64,000 nucleotides of DNA, from the NCBI RefSeq assembly GCF_000576305.1, contig NZ_BAVZ01000003.1, forward strand, positions 335,530 to 399,529. Direction: 5' to 3'. The translations under genes were made by a program, and so were the position numbers. The stretch comes from Paenibacillus pini JCM 16418 (GTDB taxonomy: Bacteria; Bacillota; Bacilli; Paenibacillales; Paenibacillaceae). The stretch's first letter is position 1. Each line of letters begins with the position of its first letter. Shown in pieces: positions 53,673-62,328 of this stretch. The notes under the pieces are model-generated. The model saw nothing but the letters and a program-made list of their open reading frames with translations, searched no databases and was not told the origin of the DNA.

Positions 53673-54563
53673 TTACGTATATCGCTTTTCTGATTTATTA
53701 AAAATCATGTTAATCAGTAGGGTCGCAATCAAACACACAATGACAAGGAAAGCGGCAATCGAACTACCATATCCGTACTTCATCGACAAGAAAGACATGT
53801 TATACATTAGTGTGGATATGACATCCGTCGCATGAGCAGGCCCACCGCCGGTCATAACCATAATCATATCGAAGGCTTGAAGTGAACCAATAAAAGATAA
53901 TACAATCGAAATTTTAAAAATGGGAATGATCATCGGGAACGTAATATATCGATCCGCACTAAAAGCTTCTGCACCATCAATTTTCGCTGCTTCGTAGACT
54001 TCAGCAGGAATGTTCATTATTCCAGTAAATTGAATGAGCGTATGGTATCCGAGGTACTGCCACAAAGCTACAAAATACAATGAATACATCGCTACCGATG
54101 GATCGGAAAGCCATACTCTTGTCCAAGACTCCAGCCCCACTGCGGTAAGGAGTTGATTTAACATACCGCCCATAGATCCAGGATTATAAATGGTTTTCCA
54201 TAACTGTCCAATAATAACAACCGATAATATAACGGGTAAAAAGTAACTGGATACGAGGAAATTAGGCTTTCGAATATAGCGACGCAATAAAATAGCAACG
54301 AACAATGCCACAGGAATTTCAAACATTGAAAAAACGGCAAACATTAGTGTTCTACGTACAGAAGGCCAAAATAAGGGGTCATGAAACAATAAATTTCTAA
54401 AATTATCGAGTCCAACAAATGTGGCTTCACCAATTCCATTCCAATCCAGCAGTCCACTGTAAAGGGATACAAGGATAGGCACAAATACAATACTGATATA
54501 AATGAGTAAACAAGGAAGTACAAACGCAGCAATGGTAAGACGGGAAACCTTAAGTACGTTCAC
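53673..54563 (-). CDS. Sugar ABC transporter permease (MalF type)
   Basis: A 296-residue permease with six helices and the EAA loop YEAAKIDGAEAFSADRYITF. The start is a GTG at 54563 with AGGAGG 7 nt upstream. It lies between the binding-protein and MalG-type genes. Confidence 0.93.
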   Translation of the reverse strand: MNVLKVSRLTIAAFVLPCLLIYISIVFVPILVSLYSGLLDWNGIGEATFVGLDNFRNLLFHDPLFWPSVRRTLMFAVFSMFEIPVALFVAILLRRYIRKPNFLVSSYFLPVILSVVIIGQLWKTIYNPGSMGGMLNQLLTAVGLESWTRVWLSDPSVAMYSLYFVALWQYLGYHTLIQFTGIMNIPAEVYEAAKIDGAEAFSADRYITFPMIIPIFKISIVLSFIGSLQAFDMIMVMTGGGPAHATDVISTLMYNMSFLSMKYGYGSSIAAFLVIVCLIATLLINMIFNKSEKRYT

Positions 54564-54660
54564 TCTCTATCCCTCCTTCTTCTCTGTACAATTTCCGATT
54601 TCTGGTCGAGATCATACATATAAAGAGGACAACCTGTGTCCCCTTCATCCGTCATTAGTT

Positions 54661-56009
54661 TTATTTATTGTTCGCTTCAAAAGCAGCCTGATGCTCTTTT
54701 GCTACTTCATCAGGATTTTTTTGCTGTGCAAATAGATTTTGTATACTAGTCAGATGCGCCTGAGCTGTTCCTGGATTCATCGTATTATCAAAAGAAAGGT
54801 CTCCACCCTTAACTTCCTTAAACAAACCCAGAATCTCCATAGCGGTATCGGAATAGCCGGCAGCCTTAAAATCACCCTCCACTTTCTGACCAATACCAAC
54901 TGCACCCTTCGCTGCAAAAGCCTCTTTAGGGAAATTCAGCATGAACCAGTTCAAAAACGCTTTCGTTTCAGGCAAATGTTCGCTATCTGCAGAGATTGCA
55001 AATGCACTACCAGGTGCCAGCATGAATTCATCAGGATTACCTTTACCGTTAATGGTTGGGAATTTGAAAACTCCGACTTTCCCATTTACAGAAGACGTTT
55101 CAATACCACCTGTTGCCCATGTACCCATGTAATACATAGCTACTTTACCTGTTTTAAATAGGTTTTCACCTGCATTATAGTCAAAAGAAGTTGCACCTTC
55201 TTGGAATGCCCCCGCTTGCACGAGATTCTCAAACGCCGTAACTGCTTCTTTGAATGCTGGGTCTTCAAACGTTTTCTTCTTCTCAACTACATCTTGTAGG
55301 AATCCTGGGCCGCCATTTGTACGAAGCAGCATGTTCATGAACAAGAATGATCCCGTCCATGTATCCTTTTCACCGATACCCATTGGTTGAATGCCTTTGG
55401 ATTTCAATGTTTTAACTACTGTAAGCATTTCTTCAAAGGTTGTAGGGACCTTCACCCCCGCCTTTTCGAACAACTCTTTGTTGTAATACACAACTCCAAT
55501 GTTGTTACCGTCAGGCAGTGCGTATGTGCTGCCATCGAAGCTGTACCAGTCAAGCAGCCCATCTTGGAAAGTCCCTTTAAGGCCATTCTCATCTAGCATG
55601 TCATTAAGTGGGGCTAGTAACTTCGCTTCTACAAAAGGCTTCATTTGAGCGGCTGGATTTACAATTGTGATATCCGGAACTTCTTTGGATGCTGCCTGCG
55701 TTTTAAGTTTTAGCTTTTGCTGATCGGTGTTCAATGAGTCCAGCTCAATTTTGACATTCGGATGATCTGCCTCATATTGCTTCACTAGTTTGTTCATTAA
55801 TTTGTTCTTCGGATCTGTTGGATCAGGAAAAATGTTCTGGAACGTAATCGTTACATCCTTTTCCTTGACTGTCTCCGTAGTCGTCGTATTGGTAGTTGTG
55901 CTATCTGTAGGTGAGGTTGTTTCTGACTTGGTGCTGCTTCCACATGCTGTAAGACTAAGTGCCAAACTTCCTGTTAGCACAAGACTCATCATTTCGAAGT
56001 TTTCCCCAT
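54661..56009 (-). CDS. Extracellular sugar-binding lipoprotein (signal peptide region frameshifted)
   Basis: A solute-binding protein of family 1 (about 449 residues) that delivers a sugar to the MalF/MalG permeases. The lipobox is LSLTAC followed by a Ser/Thr-rich linker and a typical two-lobed binding domain. The in-frame ORF has no good start. The best ribosome binding site (AAAGGGG, 8 nt) serves the ATG at 56009, giving MGKTSK and then a stop. One added base in the AAATG at about 55993 joins this basic N-terminus to MMSLVLTGSLALS and makes a normal signal peptide. If no base is missing, translation could begin at the ATG at 55992, without a positively charged N-region. Confidence 0.88.
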
Positions 56010-56211
56010 TTCGATATCCCCTTTGTGTTGGTATACCGTTATTATGCATGGAGTTCACATCAAATGGGAGGTGTAAAATAAAGATAAGAGGTTTAAAATA
56101 TATAGATTTGTTTCACGCTCACACCTCATGGTTTGTATTGGAAAGATATAGGGCAAACTGGATCAGAAGATACAAATTTATTCATATTTCGAACCTATGC
56201 GGAGGAAACGT

Positions 56212-56709
56212 ATGTCTTCTGAAATAACAAGATCTAATGATTCGAATCGCGCTCGCTATTCAGCCCGTAATCTATGGACAGGGCTTTTATTTGGACTTGG
56301 TGTTGTTGCTTTTATCGATGAAACTGTATTTCATCAACTACTGCATTGGCATCATTTTTACGATAAGTCCACTAGCAACATGGGTTTAGTCTCGGATGGG
56401 ATTTTCCACGCATTCAGTTGGTTTGCAACCATAGCTTCATCATTTATGTTCGCTGATCTTCGTCGTCGAAATGCCGTATGGCTTACAAGGTGGTGGAGCG
56501 GCGTGTTACTTGGGGGAGGGGGATTTCAGCTATATGATGGAATTATCCAACATAAACTAATGAGGTTACATCAGATTCGTTATAACGTAGATATTTACCC
56601 TTATGATTGGGTATGGAATATCTCTGCTGTGATCATGATTATTATTGGTATCGTCCTTCTTGTTCGAGCACAAAAGGATTCACAATCACCGCTAGGAGAA
56701 GCTTCATAA
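56212..56709 (+). CDS. DUF2243 membrane protein
   Basis: A 165-residue membrane protein with four hydrophobic helices. It carries the DUF2243 signatures GLGVVAFIDETVFHQLLHWHH and GVLLGGGGFQLYDGIIQHK, both rich in His. GGAGG lies 6 nt before the ATG at 56212. Its stop codon overlaps the start of the CtaG-like gene (TAATG), so the two are coupled and probably act together, perhaps in copper handling or oxidase assembly; this is inference. Confidence 0.88.
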   Translation: MSSEITRSNDSNRARYSARNLWTGLLFGLGVVAFIDETVFHQLLHWHHFYDKSTSNMGLVSDGIFHAFSWFATIASSFMFADLRRRNAVWLTRWWSGVLLGGGGFQLYDGIIQHKLMRLHQIRYNVDIYPYDWVWNISAVIMIIIGIVLLVRAQKDSQSPLGEAS

Positions 56710-57518
56710 TGTTAGGTCATCATATGCATCACTCAAATGAACAATTAATCGATTATTTCGAGCTTATCTTCATGTTGTTGCTATTTACTTCTTCAGTTGT
56801 TACTTATTTACTTGCAGTAAAGAAATCCAATCGCCATTACAAAAAATGGCCACGCAAACGTACAATCTTATGGCTAAGTGGTGTCCTTATCACAGCATCC
56901 GTATTTATTGGACCCTTAGCCGAACGTGCTCATACGGATTTCCGCGCACATATGCTTGGTCATTTGTTAATCGGAATGCTTGCCCCACTTCTTCTAGCAC
57001 TCTCCGCCCCTTGGACTCTCCTTATGCGGACACTTCCAGTGAAGTTAGCACGACAAATATCGAGATTTCTTAAGAGTCAGCCTGTGCTTATTCTCAGTAA
57101 CCCTCTTACCGCGTCTATTCTATCTGTAGGGGGTTTATGGGTTCTTTATACAACTGACTTATACAGATTAATGCAACAGAACAGCATTCTTCATGTGTTG
57201 ATTCATGTACACGTATTATTAGCAGGGTACCTGTTTACAGTGTCGTTCATTTATGTTGATCCCACTCCACATCGAACATCCTACGTCTATCGCATGATTG
57301 TATTCATCATGGCTTCAGCCGGACATGGAATCTTATCAAAATATATTTATACTCATGCACCTACTCACGTTCTTAAATCAGAAGCAGAATCAGGAGGAAT
57401 GCTTATGTATTATGGTGGTGATGCTATCGAGCTTATCCTCATCACTTTATTCTGTTATCAGTGGTATAGAGCCAGCCGTCCTCGAATATTAAACATCACG
57501 AAACCATCTATAACATAA
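56709..57518 (+). CDS. ctaG: Cytochrome c oxidase assembly factor CtaG family
   Basis: A 269-residue membrane protein with about seven helices. His residues cluster at the N-terminus (GHHMHHSNEQ) and in helix regions (RAHMLGHLLIGMLAPLLLAL, VLIHVHVLLAGYLF). It belongs to the caa3-type CtaG family, which is linked to copper delivery to cytochrome oxidase in Bacillus. The start ATG at 56709 overlaps the upstream stop codon and has GGAGAAG upstream. No oxidase genes are in the window. Confidence 0.88.
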   Translation: MLGHHMHHSNEQLIDYFELIFMLLLFTSSVVTYLLAVKKSNRHYKKWPRKRTILWLSGVLITASVFIGPLAERAHTDFRAHMLGHLLIGMLAPLLLALSAPWTLLMRTLPVKLARQISRFLKSQPVLILSNPLTASILSVGGLWVLYTTDLYRLMQQNSILHVLIHVHVLLAGYLFTVSFIYVDPTPHRTSYVYRMIVFIMASAGHGILSKYIYTHAPTHVLKSEAESGGMLMYYGGDAIELILITLFCYQWYRASRPRILNITKPSIT

Positions 57519-57534
57519 AAAAGAACTATAGATA

Positions 57535-57570
57535 AGACCCTATTGGCACATGCCAACAGGGTCTCTTTTA
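57535..57570 (+). terminator. Terminator of the DUF2243-ctaG operon
   Basis: AGACCCT-TTGGCA and TGCCAA-AGGGTCT form a stable stem followed by CTTTT. Confidence 0.85.
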
Positions 57571-57589
57571 TGAGCAAATCAGTATTATT

Positions 57590-57739
57590 CTAGCATAAGA
57601 AAGCTTTAGAGATAATAACGAGCAAGATGAAAAGAACTAAAATTGCTCCTACTCCTCCACCGCCGAATCCGCCAATTCCGCCGTATCCGCCGCCAACACC
57701 GCCAACGCCACAGCCTCCACCGTATCCTACTTCACTCAT
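57590..57739 (-). CDS. YjcZ-family sporulation miniprotein
   Basis: A 49-residue protein. It starts MSEVGYGGG, has a Gly-rich N-terminal half and ends in a hydrophobic helix GAILVLFILLVIISKAFLC. This is the YjcZ family, small coat- or membrane-associated sporulation proteins of Bacillus and Paenibacillus. GGAGGGTGT lies before the ATG at 57739. A second member lies at 58611-58745 with a nearly identical hydrophobic tail. Confidence 0.88.
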   Translation of the reverse strand: MSEVGYGGGCGVGGVGGGYGGIGGFGGGGVGAILVLFILLVIISKAFLC

Positions 57740-57847
57740 GAGTACACCCTCCTTTTGTTAGCTTACATCATATATTATGGTGAAAAATAACATCGGGAAG
57801 GGCTAAATGGCAATTATTAAGTTTCTCTGATGCTATTTAGCTTAATT

Positions 57848-58453
57848 TTATACATTCTGTTTAGACTGTCCAGATGCTACCCGCAGGACATCAGCTAATC
57901 TGCCGATCTCCTTTTTCTCAATAGCTGTCTTTGCAGCTCCCCATGCTGGCTTGAGGTACAATTCAATAATTGTATTTGCATCAGCTTTTTCCATTAATGA
58001 AAGCTCCTCTTTTGCATAATAGTCTTGCAAATACTTTGTAGGTTCGACTACACCATTTTCACTTTCCGTGTAACCAAAAGAAGGCGTGTACCATTTTCGG
58101 ATCTCATAATGTAAATGTTCAGCTGTGCTTAATCCACTACTACCTTGAAGCCCAAGCTTCTGCCCTCTTTTCAACTTTTCCCCTACCTTTACCAATACAG
58201 CTGAGAGATGCGCATAACAATGAAGATAACCACGATCGTCCTTAATCGCCACTACAATTCCATACCCTCCGAGTCCAGAACCACGAATACTTTCTTTAGC
58301 ATGTACAACCTCACCCGCTACAAATGCGTATATCATACGGTCAGGAGCTGATGTAACAAGATCCACTCCTCTGTGGAATTTTTTAACCTGATCCACCGGA
58401 TGTATTCGATATCCAAACGGACTAGTCAACGCATAACCTGCAAATGGATTCAT
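57848..58453 (-). CDS. M23-family peptidase (LytM type)
   Basis: A 201-residue zinc endopeptidase domain with the metal ligands His27 and Asp31 in HRGVD and the HLHYE motif near residue 115. It has no signal peptide or membrane helix. The 70-residue C-terminal tail is helical. Without an export signal it could work in the mother cell or forespore, or be a phage-type endolysin; its place between two YjcZ genes favours a sporulation link. GGAGGGTTAGG precedes the ATG. Confidence 0.85.
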   Translation of the reverse strand: MNPFAGYALTSPFGYRIHPVDQVKKFHRGVDLVTSAPDRMIYAFVAGEVVHAKESIRGSGLGGYGIVVAIKDDRGYLHCYAHLSAVLVKVGEKLKRGQKLGLQGSSGLSTAEHLHYEIRKWYTPSFGYTESENGVVEPTKYLQDYYAKEELSLMEKADANTIIELYLKPAWGAAKTAIEKKEIGRLADVLRVASGQSKQNV

Positions 58454-58557
58454 AACCTAACCCTCCAGTAATGTAAGTTTTCATTATATTTTATTCATTG
58501 CGTAGGACAACTTCTTGTGTGTTTGGATAATCGATTTATGTAGATTCTTATACAAAA

Positions 58558-58590
58558 TGAAAAGACCCTGCCAGCTTTCGCTGCAGAGTC
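58558..58590 (-). terminator. Terminator of the second YjcZ gene
   Basis: On the minus strand GACTCTGC-AGC and GCT-GGCAGGGTC enclose a GAAA tetraloop, followed by TTTT. Confidence 0.8.
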
Positions 58591-58610
58591 ATATTTCTGA
58601 TTAAATATTA

Positions 58611-58745
58611 TTAGATTAAGAATGCTTTAGAGATGATAACCAGCAGAATGAAAAGAACCAATATTGCGCCAATTCCACCGCCGCCGTATCCACCTAATCC
58701 GCCACCGTAGCTTCCGCCGCCATATCCGTTTCCAACTTCACTCAT
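58611..58745 (-). CDS. YjcZ-family sporulation miniprotein
   Basis: A 44-residue protein starting MSEVGNGYGGG, Gly-rich in the first half, then GAILVLFILLVIISKAFLI. The hydrophobic tail is identical to that of the 57590-57739 gene except for the last residue. AAAGGAGG lies 8-10 nt before the ATG. A strong terminator follows. The two look like duplicates separated by the M23 peptidase gene. Confidence 0.9.
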   Translation of the reverse strand: MSEVGNGYGGGSYGGGLGGYGGGGIGAILVLFILLVIISKAFLI

Positions 58746-58909
58746 GTGTGTTGCCTCCTTTAATTTAAGGTACATCCTATCTTATGAAGTAATCTGGAAT
58801 TGGTAAGGGCGCATGGGCAACAATATTTTGGAATTAGAATTCAGTACGGTGGCACCTGGCTGGAAATGATGCATATTAAAGTCGTAATGTTATACTCCAC
58901 CATACTTAG

Positions 58910-59593
58910 TTATTTTGAATTCAGCGATATCTCTTTAATCAGCCCTGAATCAACATTCCTAACGTTACCCACTTCTTTAGAAACCGCATAGGAGATCATT
59001 CTATCTCCTGAATATGGAATCAAAAGTTCAAGAAGGAGATCCTTATTTGTTATTTCTTGATCAAGCCAATTGCTAACACCCGCATCATCTAAAATAACTG
59101 GCATTCTATCGTGAACATCTTGAACTATATCATTGGGTTTAGTTGTAATGATTGTACAGCTACGTATTGTATCACCCGCTGGTGATTTCCACTCGTCATA
59201 TAAACCAGCGAATCCGAATACTTTTTTAGAGTCTAATTGAAATCTAAAGGGTTGTTTATCGGATCCTTCTTTCTTCCACTCATAGAATCCATCAGCCGGT
59301 ATAACAACCCGGTTGCGAGTGAGCAGGTTACGATATGCAGGTTTTTCTTGTATGGTTTCTGCCCGAGCATTTATCATAGAAAAACCTACTTTAATATCCT
59401 TTGCCCAGAATGGAACAAGTCCCCATCTATATTCGCCCAAAACTCTCTTACCTGAAATCTCGGAAATAGCTAAAATATGTTGTGAAGGCGCTATGTTGTA
59501 ACGCGGTTTATAATCAATATCTTCAGTTCCAATTAAAGAAAAAACTTCAGTAATATCTGATAGGTCAGCCGTTAAAGTAAATCTTCCACACAT
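58910..59593 (-). CDS. SRAP-domain protein (YedK/HMCES-like)
   Basis: A 227-residue SRAP protein. The catalytic Cys2 (MCGRFTLT), the Asn/Arg/Glu motif in INARAET, the GFYEW motif and the HDRMPVIL motif with the active-site His are all present. SRAP proteins form a covalent link to abasic sites in single-stranded DNA and shield them. It lies downstream of a LexA-box-controlled pair, so it may belong to the same damage response; the 247-bp gap has no box of its own. GGAGGTATTCAT precedes the ATG. Confidence 0.93.
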   Translation of the reverse strand: MCGRFTLTADLSDITEVFSLIGTEDIDYKPRYNIAPSQHILAISEISGKRVLGEYRWGLVPFWAKDIKVGFSMINARAETIQEKPAYRNLLTRNRVVIPADGFYEWKKEGSDKQPFRFQLDSKKVFGFAGLYDEWKSPAGDTIRSCTIITTKPNDIVQDVHDRMPVILDDAGVSNWLDQEITNKDLLLELLIPYSGDRMISYAVSKEVGNVRNVDSGLIKEISLNSK

Positions 59594-59840
59594 ATGAATA
59601 CCTCCATTAGTATCATCTCTCTATTAAAAGCTATATTAGATCTTACCCACTTCATCTACATACGTCACTTAAGATATTGTCCAGAATACGTTCAGACTGT
59701 AAGAAAGATCATGAATCTGAAGAAGCATCCATTAAAAAAGAAATCCATCTAAGTGGTCTTATTTTTATATTGCATTATTTGATATCATCCGAATGTATGT
59801 TGTAAAGATGTATTTACCACTGATCCGTTTACTCCTTTAA

Positions 59841-60137
59841 TTAATCAGAGGTCCAATAATCAATATTACTGGTGGGCTTTACGTACATGGTATGCTGTAA
59901 CTCTTCTAAAACCCTTCCGTCCCGATCCCATCCCTCTAGAATCTTGATTGTTTGTACATACGGTTTACTTTCCCACTGGATATAGCTCTGCTTTTCAAGC
60001 TCCAGAAGGTAATGAGTTATCTCCCCTTTACTCTTTCCGGTCTTCACTTCTAGTTCATGCATACTAGGTAGTCTTCTCCGTCCGCTGGAGTAGTTAAACA
60101 AAATACGTAGTACTTTCCGCTCAATGTCTGTTAGCAT
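59841..60137 (-). CDS. Small LexA-like winged-helix protein without protease domain
   Basis: A 98-residue protein whose first 65 residues resemble the LexA DNA-binding domain (MLTDIERKVLRILFNY, LPSMHELEVKTGKSKGEITH, then a wing). There is no S24 peptidase part, so it cannot cleave itself. ATG 60137 has AGGGGG 6 nt upstream; the longer frame overlaps the upstream gene. The pair 60139-60333 and this gene share a promoter with LexA boxes. It may compete with or modulate LexA, or be unrelated; function unknown. Confidence 0.7.
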   Translation of the reverse strand: MLTDIERKVLRILFNYSSGRRRLPSMHELEVKTGKSKGEITHYLLELEKQSYIQWESKPYVQTIKILEGWDRDGRVLEELQHTMYVKPTSNIDYWTSD

Positions 60138-60138
60138 G

Positions 60139-60333
60139 CTATGCCCCCTTTTTAACAGGTTGCCATGCCAATATACTATCGAGACGAAACACCCTAGGGG
60201 CACCTGTCAGCAAACATTTAGCCCTCACGATCTGCCCTCTTATCGCCTTAACCTCAATTCTCCGCTGCGTGATCCTTCCCTTTCGATCCATATACACAAT
60301 TTCAAGGATCTGTCCGATGTATTTTTCAGGCAT
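60139..60333 (-). CDS. Short WYL-like domain protein
   Basis: A 64-residue protein whose sequence (ILEIVYMDRKGRITQRRIEV, then RAKCLLTGAPRVFRLDSI) fits a stand-alone WYL-type ligand-binding fold or related small beta-barrel. No DNA-binding domain is fused, but the next gene 1 bp downstream encodes a winged helix. Together they could form a split WYL regulator. GGAGGG lies 6 nt before the ATG. Confidence 0.65.
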   Translation of the reverse strand: MPEKYIGQILEIVYMDRKGRITQRRIEVKAIRGQIVRAKCLLTGAPRVFRLDSILAWQPVKKGA

Positions 60334-60350
60334 AGCAATCCCTCCAATAA

Positions 60351-60362
60351 GAACATTTGTTT
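60351..60362. promoter_or_regulatory. Second, weaker LexA box (GAACATTTGTTT)
   Basis: Has one mismatch from GAAC-N4-GTTC and is placed just downstream of the -10 element, near the start of transcription. Confidence 0.5.
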
Positions 60363-60364
60363 GT

Positions 60365-60394
60365 ATTATATGCGAACATTCGTTCTTTTATCAA
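60365..60394 (-). promoter_or_regulatory. Promoter of the WYL/winged-helix pair
   Basis: TTGATA and a perfect TATAAT with an 18-bp spacer read towards 60333. The spacer contains a consensus LexA box. Confidence 0.7.
60374..60385. promoter_or_regulatory. LexA box (GAACATTCGTTC)
   Basis: A consensus SOS box located between the -35 and -10 elements, so the gene pair should be DNA-damage induced. Confidence 0.78.
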
Positions 60395-60525
60395 TGTAAA
60401 ATAATTGAATTAAAGGGTTGATTCCTAAGACAAGGGGCTTCATATTTACAATTGCTGGAACTATTTACTGTTTAGTGCGTATCTATCACTAATAGACATA
60501 ATAAAATTTAATATGAGGTGTCAAA

Positions 60526-60630
60526 ATGAAGTGTGGAAGAATCCAATCAGAACGGCATGCCAACGTTGTCACACTTTTGTCAGATGCCGCACTCTATATC
60601 CCTCGCTTATTTATAAAACTATTTAGTTAG
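60526..60630 (+). CDS. Possible 34-residue peptide
   Basis: The ATG at 60526 has GAGGTG 5 nt upstream and opens a 34-residue frame (MKCGRIQSERHANVV...). No homologue is recognised. The surrounding 400 bp (60395-60764) holds no other coding signal I can support, though its GC is higher than its neighbours. It may equally be part of a structured RNA. Confidence 0.3.
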   Translation: MKCGRIQSERHANVVTLLSDAALYIPRLFIKLFS

Positions 60631-60764
60631 GTTGGCGACTTCCCCTCCCTTATGGATGGCTGCTATTAAGTCAATTTACGGCCTTGGCAGGCTAGGTTTA
60701 TTCGCTCGAATTGTAGCCCTTTGGCCTATTCTTACTAATTCACTCTTACCAAGAGGTGTAAATT

Positions 60765-60947
60765 ATGTTTCCTGAATATTTAGATTCTATAAAAGCCGAT
60801 GTCTGCAAAATAAAATACGAAGAACTACTTAACGAAGCTATGAACAAATCTCCTCAACATTCTTTTAAAAATAATGTAATAAACACTGTCATCGCTGCTG
60901 TGTTAGTATTAGGTTTGCTTTTCTTATTTCTTTGGCTTATCAATTAA
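60765..60947 (+). CDS. Small single-helix membrane protein
   Basis: A 60-residue protein with a polar N-terminal half (FPEYLDSIKADVCKIKYEEL) and a C-terminal membrane helix (VIAAVLVLGLLFLFLWLI). GAGGTG lies 7 nt before the ATG. No family recognised. The next small membrane-protein gene follows after 60 bp. Confidence 0.55.
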   Translation: MFPEYLDSIKADVCKIKYEELLNEAMNKSPQHSFKNNVINTVIAAVLVLGLLFLFLWLIN

Positions 60948-61007
60948 AAAGAATTCCTCCAAGATGAGCTTTCTAAATTGTGAATTTCTATAAAGGAGTC
61001 GATTTGT

Positions 61008-61196
61008 ATGCCATTGATACTTTTGGGTATTGTTTTAATTGTTAGTGGTCTATATCCGATCTTAAAACCAGCTCCGTGGTGGTTTACCGGATTAGGACCC
61101 AATCCCTCATCGGTACCTCGTAAAATTCGTGGAGTATTGACCATAGCTCTGGGCGTATTGATTATCTTGTCTGGTTTGCAGCAGCTGTTTCTATAA
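61008..61196 (+). CDS. Small membrane protein with two helices
   Basis: A 62-residue protein with two hydrophobic helices joined by a Pro/Trp-rich turn (KPAPWWFTGLGPNP). AAAGGAG lies 9 nt before the ATG. A GC-rich hairpin (61273-61298) downstream may end the transcript. Function unknown. Confidence 0.55.
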   Translation: MPLILLGIVLIVSGLYPILKPAPWWFTGLGPNPSSVPRKIRGVLTIALGVLIILSGLQQLFL

Positions 61197-61316
61197 CTCT
61201 ACTCCTGCTATAAAGGCTATAGATGGTTTAATTTAAAGGCTTTTGGAGGCTTTTTTCATCAGCTAAGATTTCGGGGGCAATTTCCTGATCAAGCCCCCCT
61301 TTAGTAGACATTATAA

Positions 61317-62328
61317 AAAGACCCTAGGCTGCAAACTGGGTCGGTACTCTACCGGCGTCAGTTTTTTAATTTCCGTTGTGGTCGTTTTCGGTTGTAAAAA
61401 GGGAATATTTTTCGATTTTGCTTTGTGCTTCGATAAGGGTTCGGATATGATAAGGATAGAGTCCTTCCGTTTTGAAATGCGAGAAGAAACTCACCATAGA
61501 GGTATTGTCATAACAATTTCCTCGGCGAGACATGCTGCATGTCGTGGTAAGCATGAGACGTGTACTGGAAGCCCTGGTCAAGGACTAGTCCGGTCACGTT
61601 TTTTTGCTTCGCAAAGGCTTTTCTGAATGTGCGGAGCACGAGTTCATTGTCATTGCGTTCGCCCATTTCTGATTCGGTTTTTCTGCACTGAAGTCCCGCT
61701 TCAAGCAGTTCTCTGCTACACGTTGCGCAGGTGCATAAAAGCTGATGGAGCGTCATTTACGACGAATTCGGGCTTGGATACCGAGCACTTGCATCAGTCG
61801 GAGAACCTTTTTGTGGTTCATCCAAATTCCTTGATCTTGCCAAAGGAACAATTGGAGCTGTCCATAACCATATTTCCCTTCATAACGTTGATATATTTGA
61901 AGCACCAGAGTTTCTGGATATCGCCGTATACCGCAACCTTTTCTATTTTTTGAAATCTTTCTTGTTTGCTTTCTCCTTCCAGATTACCAAGCACTTTTTT
62001 AGCAACTCATTCTCCCGTTCCAGTTTTTGTACATAGCGCTCTTGATCCAAGTATTCTTTTCGTCGACCTCGCTGATCCACCAGTCCAAACTCGCCTTGTT
62101 CCCGGTGTATTCATGAATCCCCAAATATTCATTTATCTTTTCTGTAAGTCCACCCTTCAACCGTATGCAGACGAATAGCTTCTTTTTTTAACTTCTCTGA
62201 ATACATTTTTATAATTTTGTCCTTTAATCGCCATAAAAAATGCACCTCTTAGAATTTCATCGGCTAAACCCGGGGATTTTTCCAATGTTTATTCTAAGGG
62301 GTGCACTTCATATGCTGGCAGGGTCTTT
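61317..62328 (-). mobile_element. Decayed IS3-family insertion sequence
   Basis: The minus strand encodes broken pieces of an IS3-family transposase. OrfA starts at 62234 (MAIKGQNYKNVFREVKKEAI). OrfB pieces include RNDNELVLRTFRKAFAKQ, LDQGFQYTSHAYHDM, SMSRRGNCYDN and VSFFSHFKTEGLYP, in different frames with internal stops and deletions around the DDE region. Short terminal inverted repeats AAAGACCCT are visible at 61317-61325 and 62320-62328. At about 1.0 kb it is shorter than an intact element, so parts are lost. It cannot be active on its own. Confidence 0.82.
62241..62305. repeat. Inverted repeat inside the right end of the IS remnant
   Basis: TGCACCTCTTAGAAT at 62241-62255 and its complement at 62291-62305 (one mismatch) form a hairpin just upstream of the OrfA start. 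Confidence 0.6.
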
